The position numbers and the translations under genes are program-made. Under the pieces are notes generated by a model that worked only from the letters and a program-made list of their open reading frames with translations, was not told the DNA's origin and ran no database searches. Positions 1 through 5,410 of a stretch of DNA of 5,410 nt are shown one piece after another (position 1 is the stretch's first letter; each line of letters starts with the position of its first letter). The DNA is taken from the NCBI GenBank assembly GCA_023134755.1, contig JAGLUM010000059.1:1-5410 (forward strand), read 5' to 3'. The stretch comes from Fidelibacterota bacterium. Its GTDB lineage: Bacteria > Fidelibacterota > Fidelibacteria > Fidelibacterales > Fidelibacteraceae.

Positions 1-650
1 GGTATAAAACTCCACACGAGTGAATCTTCAGGCAAAGTATATGGAACACCCCGCTTTTTAAAAAAATGTGTTTTATTGACATGCGTAGTATCAAGTATAG
101 CACGCTCTCCAACAAGTTCTTTAGTCATATCTTCTGCAAGCCAGGTATTACTGAGCATCCAATCGTATTCACCGTAATGGTTTCGCGTTGCATAACTAAT
201 AATACCGTCTTTATACCGTATGCGCTGTAAAATCGCGAAAAAGCTTTGCCAGTCGTATGCCAAGGACATAGCTAAAATATGTTCACAAAAAACCACACAA
301 TCACTCTTGTCTAAACAATACAAAGGTTGCGCATCGTAAATTTCAACAGGATATTCACCCAATAAATAGATCTCATAAGGTTGATTCAGATTTTTTCTTG
401 CAAGATGCTGTATCCGATCACGCAGACCGGGTATCGTATATTGCAGATAGGGCAGATATACATCAATATCTGATTCATTAAATTCATACAATGGTTTAGC
501 AAGTAGTTCTTTTAATATCTCATGAGATATTAAAAGAGTATCTGCTGCGGCGAGCTGTTGCGGAGTTAGATCTTCAAATTGCTTCTCACAACCGGTGAAT
601 GCAATAACCAAAAGGAAAACAATAATGATGAAAGTAGATTTTTGCAGCAT
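1..650 (-). CDS. DUF1460 family (amidase-like, NlpC/P60-type fold) lipoprotein, C-terminus cut by window edge
   Basis: Read on the minus strand from the ATG at 650-648, the frame stays open for 216 codons to the window edge. Residues 1-20 form a lipoprotein signal peptide (Lys4, hydrophobic core about 8-17) with a lipobox-like AFTGC, so Cys21 is the likely lipidated residue; Glu22 follows. Residues 85-170 match the DUF1460 (PF07313) pattern as I know it: ARKNLNQPYEIYLLGEYP, then LDKSDCVVFCEH with the presumed catalytic Cys118, then LQRIRYKDG (141-149) and RNHYGEYDW (156-164), where His158 is the likely catalytic partner. The family is annotated as N-acetylmuramoyl-L-alanine amidase-like and has a papain/NlpC-P60 fold, so a role in trimming peptidoglycan or its fragments at the membrane is inferred; the substrate is not shown. 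The start is supported by TGAGG five bases upstream. The C-terminal part of the domain lies outside the window. A perfect 30-bp palindrome lies in codons about 38-48. Confidence 0.85.
   Translation of the reverse strand, partial: MLQKSTFIIIVFLLVIAFTGCEKQFEDLTPQQLAAADTLLISHEILKELLAKPLYEFNESDIDVYLPYLQYTIPGLRDRIQHLARKNLNQPYEIYLLGEYPVEIYDAQPLYCLDKSDCVVFCEHILAMSLAYDWQSFFAILQRIRYKDGIISYATRNHYGEYDWMLSNTWLAEDMTKELVGERAILDTTHVNKTHFFKKRGVPYTLPEDSLVWSFI
508..537. repeat. Perfect 30-bp palindrome inside the lipoprotein gene
   Basis: The left arm TCTTTTAATATCTCA (508-522) is exactly the reverse complement of the right arm (523-537), with no spacer. Two further flanking positions (507/538 and 506/539) would be G-U pairs in RNA. 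It lies about 113-142 nt downstream of the minus-strand start and encodes part of the region LLISHEILKE just after the lipid anchor, outside the conserved catalytic domain. As RNA it could fold into an AU-rich hairpin of about 13 pairs with a 4-nt loop. No T-tract follows in a position that would make it a terminator. Its function is unknown. Confidence 0.9.
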
Positions 651-655
651 AGTTA

Positions 656-660
656 CCTCA
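656..660 (-). promoter_or_regulatory. Shine-Dalgarno site of the DUF1460 lipoprotein gene
   Basis: On the minus strand the sequence reads TGAGG-TAACT-ATG, a good Shine-Dalgarno core with five bases of spacing. It fixes the start at 650. I found no persuasive -35/-10 pair upstream; the only nearby landmark is the dyad at 688-706. Confidence 0.7.
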
Positions 661-680
661 TTTTACTAAATAAAAGATAC

Positions 681-713
681 AAAGTATTTCCTTTTACAGA
701 AAGGAATAATTAT
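681..713. repeat. 33-bp direct repeat, copy 1, with internal dyad
   Basis: This segment is identical to 3940-3972 at 32 of 33 positions (G at 699 against A at 3958), in the same orientation. It runs from AAAGTATTTCC to GGAATAATTAT. Inside it, 688-706 is a dyad: TTCCTTT, five-base centre TACAG, AAAGGAA. The dyad centre (697) is 47 bp upstream of the minus-strand lipoprotein start, a plausible operator position. Read as protein in the forward frame it gives KVFPFTERNNY, continuous with the gene remnant that follows, so it could instead be part of that relic. Identity to copy 2 decays quickly outside the 33 bp. Confidence 0.85.
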
Positions 714-954
714 CTGCTTACGCATAAGAAGGAAGAAATATATGATAATCCGACAGACGCATTTTTAGTTATTACATGCAAGTGTACTATTTGTTGATTT
801 AAAACAAAAAGATCATAAAGCCAAAGAAGACATAAAGCAGGTAAAATATATTGTAAATCACTATACTTTCTTATTACATTTAACAATGAAATATTTTGAC
901 AGCGCTGAAAAGAAAGATCAAACATTATACATAGAGTACCAGCCCGAAAACTGA
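681..954 (+). pseudogene. Probable frameshifted 3' remnant of an unrecognised gene
   Basis: This part of the 351-bp gap reads like protein in two successive frames. The first frame gives KVFPFTERNNYLLTHKKEE and then IYDNPTDAFLVI up to about 773, before ending at a TGA (795-797). The second frame, open from 769, gives HASVLFVDLKQKDHK, then a Lys/Tyr-rich stretch, and ends TLYIEYQPEN followed by TGA at 952-954. One net indel near 773 would join them into about 90 residues of soluble, charged sequence. No start codon with a ribosome site is visible, and the left edge runs into the lipoprotein promoter, so the 5' end is missing. I do not recognise the family. An intact small ORF from the ATG at 886 (22 codons) is a weaker alternative. 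The evidence is compositional only. The remaining bases to 1001 hold nothing I can identify except the weak trkA ribosome site. Confidence 0.35.
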
Positions 955-1001
955 TTTGTGGCAAAAACTTTTACATCAATAATAAAAGGTTCAATCATTT
1001 T

Positions 1002-2348
1002 ATGAATATTCTAATTGTTGGCGGTGGAGAATTGGGTTCTTTGATTGCTGAGCAACTCGTCCATGAGAATCACAACATAACCGTTATCGAAAAATCCGAA
1101 AAACAGGCAAAACGACTTAGCAACAGTCTCGATGCTCTTGTTATTACAGGCAGTGGAACCAATGTGTCGGTTTTATTAAAAGCCAATGTTGAAAAAGCTA
1201 ACCTTTTTTTGGCACTGAGTAATAACGATAACGTAAATATTGTATCCTGCGGTCTGGTAAAAAAAATCAGTCAGGCGACAACCATAGCCAAAGTCGAGAA
1301 TTATAACCATTATTTCCTGAATCCGCTAAATAATCCTGCTGATTTTGGTATTGATGAAATCGTTGCGACAAAACAGCTGTCTATCAATAAAATTGTGGAT
1401 CTTATTTCTGAGCCGGCTGCCATGGAGCATATCCATTTTATCAGGGAAAATGTAAAAATCATCGGTACTGTGATAAGCGAAGATTTTTCCGGGAACGGGA
1501 TGATGTTAAAAGATATCACCAGGCAGAACAAAATTTGGCAGAAAGTTAGGATTATTGCTGTTAAAAAGGACCATGAGGTCGCGATACCCGACGGCAACGA
1601 TATACTTCATACCGGAGATAAACTTTATATTATCGGTAAATCCAACACTCTTAAGGAAGTGATCAATCTTTATTTTGCTTCCCGGGTAAAGATCAGAAAT
1701 GTTATCATCATTGGCGGTAACCGTATCGGCAGGGAATTTGCCAAGATACAGGTAAAGAACGGCAAAAAAGTAATCATTATTGAAGAAGATGAAAAAGTAT
1801 GTGCCCGCCTGTCCGAAGAACTGGATAATGTGCTTATCATACACGGTTCCGGTACTAACCAAACGGTGCTTTCGGACTTGGATATGGAGAACTCATTCGT
1901 TGTTTGCGTGACAGAAAATGATGAACACAATATTATATCAGCTGTTCTCGCAAAGAAAAACAACGCCTACAAAGCCATTTGTAATATTTCCAATATTGCC
2001 ATTAGTTCCATTATTAGCCAAGTACAGGAAATCGATTCGGTGTTTTCTACTGAGTCTTTAGCCTTGGCTGAGATTATGAAATACTGCAGAAAAGGCGATA
2101 TTTTGTCGATTACACCGGTACCCTATATTGATGCAGAAACCATTAAGATCAAGATATCGGAAAAAATATCCATTTTGGGAAAGCCCCTTAATGAAGTGAA
2201 GTTCCCCAAAGGGATGATCATCGGGGCAATAATCAGGAGTAATCATGTAATTATACCTCATGGTGACGATGAAATACAGCTTAATGATATTGTCATTATA
2301 TTCGTACTTCCCGAATCCAAGAAACAGGTCGAAAAGATATTTGCATAA
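1002..2348 (+). CDS. trkA: Trk system potassium uptake regulatory subunit TrkA
   Basis: This is a 448-residue cytoplasmic protein with the standard duplicated RCK (KTN) architecture of TrkA, close to the family's usual length of about 450. The first Rossmann half begins at residue 1 with the nucleotide-binding loop GGGELG (7-12), an acidic residue at the end of strand 2 (Glu30) and VITGSGTN (47-54). Its TrkA_C domain spans about 140-225. The second half repeats the plan: GGNRIG (238-243), Glu261, IIHGSGTN (279-286) and VTENDEHN (303-310), with a second TrkA_C at about 370-448. TrkA rings bind NAD(H) and ATP/ADP and gate the TrkH pore, so this protein sets K+ uptake activity. The start is chosen because the Rossmann strand begins immediately (MNILIVGGGE). 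The upstream ribosome site is weak (AAAAGGT, 11 bases away). trkH follows after 22 bp on the same strand, so the two are almost certainly one operon. The promoter was not identified. Confidence 0.96.
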   Translation: MNILIVGGGELGSLIAEQLVHENHNITVIEKSEKQAKRLSNSLDALVITGSGTNVSVLLKANVEKANLFLALSNNDNVNIVSCGLVKKISQATTIAKVENYNHYFLNPLNNPADFGIDEIVATKQLSINKIVDLISEPAAMEHIHFIRENVKIIGTVISEDFSGNGMMLKDITRQNKIWQKVRIIAVKKDHEVAIPDGNDILHTGDKLYIIGKSNTLKEVINLYFASRVKIRNVIIIGGNRIGREFAKIQVKNGKKVIIIEEDEKVCARLSEELDNVLIIHGSGTNQTVLSDLDMENSFVVCVTENDEHNIISAVLAKKNNAYKAICNISNIAISSIISQVQEIDSVFSTESLALAEIMKYCRKGDILSITPVPYIDAETIKIKISEKISILGKPLNEVKFPKGMIIGAIIRSNHVIIPHGDDEIQLNDIVIIFVLPESKKQVEKIFA

Positions 2349-2370
2349 CTAAGCCCGAGAATGGCACCCC

Positions 2371-3828
2371 ATGAACTGGAAAGCAATACTTAAAATACAA
2401 GGCATACTACTGATCATTCTTTCGGTATCGATGTGTCTACCGCTTGCATTTTCCATTTATTATGCTTCCGGTGATACTGCAGATATTGCTCTCAGTATTG
2501 GGCTTACCCTGGCAGTTGGCCTCAGTTTTACACTCATCTTTCATTCGGACAAACCCTTGCGGACCCGGGAGGGTTTTGTCATTGTTTCTCTGGGGTGGAT
2601 ATCCGCCGCTTTGTTTGGCGCCTTGCCCTTTTTTTTTCACGGGTTGTTCGATGGAAATTTTATTGACTGCGTTTTTGAAACGATGTCCGGCTTTACCACA
2701 ACCGGTGCAACCGTCCTCACCAATATTGAATTGGTTCCCAAAGGTCTTCTCTTCTGGCGCAGTTTAACTCATTGGCTGGGCGGCATGGGAATCATTCTGC
2801 TGGCGATCATTATTCTGCCGGTTCTCGGTTTGAGTACCACACAGCTGTTCCGCGCGGAAGTTCCCGGACCCACCAAGGAGAAGATCAGTCCGAAGATTAA
2901 AAATACCGCCATGATATTATGGCTCATATATCTCGGACTGACCATACTGGAAACCACACTGCTAATGTTTGGAGGTATGGACCTCTACACCGCTTTGTGT
3001 CATACGTTCGGGACTTTGGCAACCGGTGGATTTTCCACCTTAAATGCATCGATCGCCGGATTTAACAGCCTCTATATTGAAATGGTGATCCTTGTTTTCA
3101 TGTTTTTGGCCGGTACGAATTTTGTGTTACATTTTTATCTAATCCAAGGCCGCCTCGGTGATTTTATTCGCAACCGGGAATGGAGATTCTATGTAGGTAT
3201 AATCCTTGTTTCAACGATTTTTGTTGCTGTAAGTATTTATCTCTCGGGAGCCGGGTATAATTTTTGGACATCTTTACGCTACGCTTCATTTCAGGTGGTT
3301 TCGATTACAACGACCACAGGATTCGTTACCGCTAATTTTGAACTCTGGCCAGCATTCACAAAAATTCTGCTAGTGATGCTTATGTTTGCAGGCGGCTGCG
3401 CGGGCTCTACCGGTGGCGGAATGAAACAGATACGCATCATGATCGGAGCAAAGTTCGTCATCGAAGAGATCAAAAAACTCACATATCCCAATGCTGTATT
3501 CTCGCTCAAGATCGGCAAGGAAAAGATAGAGGAACATGTGCTTAAAAATGTTATTGCCTTTATTATACTTTTTATTATGATGTTCGCATTTATCAATCTG
3601 TTCCTGACTTTCCGGGGGTATGATATCGTTACCTCGTTCGCCGCTTCGATCGCCACATTAAGCAATATTGGTCCAGGACTTGCAAGGATAGGAGCCATTG
3701 AAAATTATGCCTTTTTTGATAACATTTCAAAAGTGGTCCTTACATTTAGCATGCTGTTGGGCAGGCTGGAATTATATTCCGTACTGATCCTTCTGCATTA
3801 CCTTTTCAACCCGAAAAAAACCCATTGA
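2371..3828 (+). CDS. trkH: Trk system potassium uptake protein TrkH/TrkG (membrane pore)
   Basis: This 485-residue integral membrane protein of the SKT/Trk superfamily matches the usual TrkH length (about 483). The four pore-loop repeats with selectivity-filter glycines are all visible: TTTGAT (109-114), ATGGFST (217-223), TTTGFVT (314-320) and SNIGPG (431-436). The intramembrane-loop signature GGCAGSTGGGMKQIR (341-355) follows the third filter, and HWLGGMGI (134-141) is also typical. Many hydrophobic segments surround these motifs, starting with one at about 8-31. The protein forms the K+-conducting dimer gated by the TrkA ring encoded just upstream. The ribosome site is poor (only CGAGA, about 10 bases upstream), so translation may be coupled to trkA, whose stop is 22 bp away. 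A run of nine T (2629-2637) lies in the codons around residue 87. No convincing rho-independent terminator follows. Confidence 0.96.
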   Translation: MNWKAILKIQGILLIILSVSMCLPLAFSIYYASGDTADIALSIGLTLAVGLSFTLIFHSDKPLRTREGFVIVSLGWISAALFGALPFFFHGLFDGNFIDCVFETMSGFTTTGATVLTNIELVPKGLLFWRSLTHWLGGMGIILLAIIILPVLGLSTTQLFRAEVPGPTKEKISPKIKNTAMILWLIYLGLTILETTLLMFGGMDLYTALCHTFGTLATGGFSTLNASIAGFNSLYIEMVILVFMFLAGTNFVLHFYLIQGRLGDFIRNREWRFYVGIILVSTIFVAVSIYLSGAGYNFWTSLRYASFQVVSITTTTGFVTANFELWPAFTKILLVMLMFAGGCAGSTGGGMKQIRIMIGAKFVIEEIKKLTYPNAVFSLKIGKEKIEEHVLKNVIAFIILFIMMFAFINLFLTFRGYDIVTSFAASIATLSNIGPGLARIGAIENYAFFDNISKVVLTFSMLLGRLELYSVLILLHYLFNPKKTH

Positions 3829-3941
3829 TACTTCAAGAATCATTACAGTTAAAAAATGCTGACTTTTGCATGTATCCTGTAGATCCGGTAGTCATTATTC
3901 AGCACACAATAGGCGTTCTTTTTTTCTCGAATACAGAATAA
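3825..3941 (+). other. Short coding-like stub after trkH, ending at the second repeat
   Basis: From a TTG overlapping the trkH stop, the frame is open for 38 codons and gives plausible protein sequence (for example NADFCMYPVDPVVIIQHTIG) until a TAA at 3939-3941, at the left edge of the 33-bp repeat. There is no ribosome site of its own and I do not recognise the sequence. It may be a translationally coupled microprotein, a gene remnant, or a chance open frame; another frame here is open too. The rest of the 169-bp gap holds repeat copy 2 and the MATE ribosome site. Confidence 0.2.
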
Positions 3942-3972
3942 AGTATTTCCTTTTACAAAAAGGAATAATTAT
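3940..3972. repeat. 33-bp direct repeat, copy 2, with a perfect dyad
   Basis: This is the second copy of the 681-713 repeat, differing at one base. That base makes the internal dyad longer: TTCCTTTT-ACA-AAAAGGAA (3947-3965), perfect eight-base arms around a three-base centre. Its centre (3956) is 42 bp upstream of the MATE start codon, which is a usual place for a repressor or activator site. A TTTACA inside it resembles a -35 box, but there is no good -10 at the right distance. The stem has only two G-C pairs per arm, so it is a poor terminator for trkAH despite the T-rich run downstream. Confidence 0.85.
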
Positions 3973-3987
3973 TTTCTTTTTCTATAT

Positions 3988-3992
3988 AAGGA
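3988..3992 (+). promoter_or_regulatory. Shine-Dalgarno site that fixes the MATE start
   Basis: AAGGA is followed by five bases and the ATG at 3998. The same frame is open back to an ATG at 3866, which would add 44 residues, but that start has no ribosome site and the added sequence would cross the repeat. The start at 3998 also gives the normal MATE N-terminus (a short charged tail, then the first membrane helix). Confidence 0.75.
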
Positions 3993-3997
3993 AAATT

Positions 3998-5383
3998 ATG
4001 TCGGAAAAATCAAACCGTGTCGAAAAATTCATCAACAACCCCAAAAAAGCTGTGTGGAGTTTATCCCTTCCAATTTTCTTGGGAATGATCGTTCAATATT
4101 TTTATAACTTAACCGATACATTCTTTGTCAGTAAAATCAGTGGTGACGCAATTGCCGCAATGCAGTTTAATCTGCCTTTTGTTTTCTTTTCCATTAGTAT
4201 TTGTTTTGGATTGGGAATAGGAATTACCAGTATTATTTCACAGGCATTGGGTGCAAAAGATAAAAAACGCGCCAATAATACCGCTGAACATGCCGTAATG
4301 CTTGGTGTGGTCATTGGTGTACTTATTTCGGTGGTTAGTATCATCTTTCGCTATCCTATTTTTAAACTGCTAGGAGCACCGGCAAATATCATTGATTTGT
4401 CTGTTCAGTATTTTGAGGTAATTATATTCGGGTTTGTATTCAATATCCTCAACGTATTTTTTCGCTCAATTTTATCAGGAGAAGGAGATGTAAAAACCCC
4501 GGTCCGTTTTATGATCGTCGGTACTGTTATCAATGTTGCATTAGACCCGTTGTTTATTTTTGTTTTCAAATTGGGTATTGCCGGTGCGGCATGGGCAACT
4601 ATCACGGCACAATTTACGGTAACTATTTTATATCTTATTTTCTTTTTTGTAAAACGCGGAAGCCATGTTCAATTTGCCTTTAGTGATTTTTCTTTTTCAT
4701 GGGAAATTATTGGTAAAACCTTTAGCATTGGTATGCCGGCATCCTTGTCCTTTGTTGTTATGTCGTTTGGACAGATGCTGTACAACCGCATTGTGGTTTA
4801 TTTCGGCAGTGATGCTATTGCCGGAGTGGGAATCGGTATGCGTCTGGACCAATTGTTCTTTCTGCCAATTATGGCATGTGCTTCCTCACTGGTTACAATT
4901 ATGGGCATGCTATATGGTGCAAAACGTATAGACCTGATGCGCTCGACCTATCTCTATGTGATTCGATGCGGGGAAATTATTGCAGTGGTTTTAGGACTTT
5001 TTTTCTATCTCATTTCTCCTTATTTTATGAAAATATTTTCTGAGAATCCTGTGATCACTGATGTTGGCATTACATATATACGATTTATTGTTTTTACCTA
5101 CCCGTTTATAGTGATCGGCATGATATCCGGCCGGGTATTTCAGGGATTCGGAAAGGGTTTACCCGGACTGATCATTACGGTTATTCGCATTGCCGTCATT
5201 ATTGTCCCACTGGCTATCTTGTTTACCCGGGTCTTCGAGTGGGGTATTAAAGGTGTGTTTATTGCACAGATCATAGCAACTTTGACTGCTGGAACTCTCG
5301 CATATTTTTGGTTGTCGCACAGTTTAAAAAAAATTGAGTTAAATGAAATAATATTAGGAGAAGAATATGGAAAAAGAACTTAG
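3998..5383 (+). CDS. MATE family efflux transporter (DinF/NorM-like antiporter)
   Basis: This 461-residue inner-membrane protein has about twelve hydrophobic helices in two homologous halves, the usual size for MATE antiporters. These export cationic drugs, toxins or metabolites in exchange for H+ or Na+. The first helix carries the family pattern PIFLGMIVQYFYNLTDTFFV with Asp40, and a later N-lobe helix carries INVALDPLFIF with Asn179 and Asp183. These line up, with an offset of one, with the N-lobe acidic cation site (Asp41, Asn180, Asp184) known from the archaeal transporter PfMATE. Other typical stretches are RSILSGEGD (156-164), GIGMRLDQ (278-285) and GRVFQGFGKG (378-387). All key acidic residues are present, so it looks functional; the exported substrate cannot be told. 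An operator-like dyad lies 42 bp upstream of the start. The last 17 bp overlap the next gene, implying co-transcription. Confidence 0.95.
   Translation: MSEKSNRVEKFINNPKKAVWSLSLPIFLGMIVQYFYNLTDTFFVSKISGDAIAAMQFNLPFVFFSISICFGLGIGITSIISQALGAKDKKRANNTAEHAVMLGVVIGVLISVVSIIFRYPIFKLLGAPANIIDLSVQYFEVIIFGFVFNILNVFFRSILSGEGDVKTPVRFMIVGTVINVALDPLFIFVFKLGIAGAAWATITAQFTVTILYLIFFFVKRGSHVQFAFSDFSFSWEIIGKTFSIGMPASLSFVVMSFGQMLYNRIVVYFGSDAIAGVGIGMRLDQLFFLPIMACASSLVTIMGMLYGAKRIDLMRSTYLYVIRCGEIIAVVLGLFFYLISPYFMKIFSENPVITDVGITYIRFIVFTYPFIVIGMISGRVFQGFGKGLPGLIITVIRIAVIIVPLAILFTRVFEWGIKGVFIAQIIATLTAGTLAYFWLSHSLKKIELNEIILGEEYGKRT
5356..5360 (+). promoter_or_regulatory. Shine-Dalgarno site of the downstream gene, inside the MATE coding end
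   Basis: AGGAG lies six bases before the ATG at 5367, within the last codons of the MATE gene. It is the strongest ribosome site in the window and supports a real gene starting there. Confidence 0.65.
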
Positions 5384-5410
5384 TTATCCTTTGGATATTT
5401 CAACAAAGGA
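5367..5410 (+). CDS. Start of an unidentified gene, cut by the window end
   Basis: Fourteen codons are visible (MEKELSYPLDISTK) and the frame is open to the window edge. It begins in a different frame 17 bp before the MATE stop ends, with a strong AGGAG ribosome site, so it is probably co-transcribed and translationally coupled with the transporter. Too little sequence is present to assign a family. It could be an enzyme whose product the transporter exports, but nothing here shows that. Confidence 0.6.
   Translation, partial: MEKELSYPLDISTK

Noticed and set aside
896..931. TTGACA (896-901) followed by TATACA as a trkA promoter
   Set aside because: The gap is 24 bases, too long for a standard promoter, and nothing -10-like lies 16-18 bases after the TTGACA.
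710..964. Minus-strand open frame of 84 codons across the gap
   Set aside because: It lacks a Shine-Dalgarno site, and its protein looks like the complement of the plus-strand coding-like frames.
651..1001. Riboswitch or K+/c-di-AMP-responsive leader upstream of trkA
   Set aside because: I could not find conserved motifs or a stable stem series ending near trkA; the stretch reads better as a gene remnant.
3845..3881. TACAG...CTGTA with inner ATGC...GCAT as a hairpin after trkH
   Set aside because: The pairings are four to five bases with large unpaired loops and no T-run; this is within chance.
681..3972. Insertion sequence or transposon carrying trkAH
   Set aside because: No transposase, integrase or terminal inverted repeats are present; the direct repeats alone do not show a transposable element.
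3947..3983. The dyad plus downstream T-rich stretch as a rho-independent terminator of trkAH
   Set aside because: The stem has only two G-C pairs per arm, the following sequence is broken by AATAATTA before the T-run, and a near-identical copy exists at 681-713 where no plus-strand gene ends.
3866..3997. Longer MATE protein starting at the ATG at 3866
   Set aside because: There is no ribosome site there, the extra 44 residues do not look like a MATE N-terminus and cross the repeat, while the ATG at 3998 has AAGGA at ideal spacing.

Overview
This is a bacterial window, moderately AT-rich (roughly 40% GC by eye). It holds three complete or nearly complete genes, two gene ends cut by the window edges, and two non-coding gaps. 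Shine-Dalgarno sites are clear at three starts (TGAGG, AAGGA and AGGAG) and weak at trkA and trkH. The lipobox protein with a peptidoglycan-hydrolase-like fold suggests a cell with an outer membrane or other lipoprotein-bearing envelope. I cannot name the phylum from this sequence. Candidate phyla such as Cloacimonadota, spirochaetes and relatives would fit, but that is a guess.

Layout: (1) 1-650, minus strand: the N-terminal 216 residues of a lipoprotein of the DUF1460 family (N-acetylmuramoyl-L-alanine amidase-like, NlpC/P60-type fold), with its C-terminus beyond the window. A perfect 30-bp palindrome lies inside it. (2) 651-1001: a gap with no intact gene. It contains the first copy of a 33-bp direct repeat (681-713) and what looks like the frameshifted 3' remnant of an unrecognised gene ending at 954. 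(3) 1002-3828: a two-gene operon, trkA then trkH, encoding the cytoplasmic NAD/ATP-binding gating protein and the membrane pore of a Trk potassium uptake system. (4) 3829-3997: a short gap with a coding-like stub and the second copy of the 33-bp repeat (3940-3972). (5) 3998-5383: a MATE-family multidrug/Na+ or H+ antiporter, overlapping by 17 bp (6) the start of an unidentified downstream gene that runs off the window.

The most interesting structural point is that the two 33-bp repeats (32 of 33 identical, same orientation) bracket the trkA-trkH block. Each contains a TTCC-AAAGGAA-type dyad centred 42-47 bp upstream of the start codon of the gene on the outer side (lipoprotein on the left, MATE on the right). 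If the repeats were collapsed to one copy, the lipoprotein and MATE genes would be divergent neighbours about 88 bp apart with a shared operator-like dyad. This suggests, but does not prove, that trkAH was inserted into an ancestral divergent promoter region. Apart from this I see no convincing sign of a new multi-gene system: the complete genes belong to well-known families.
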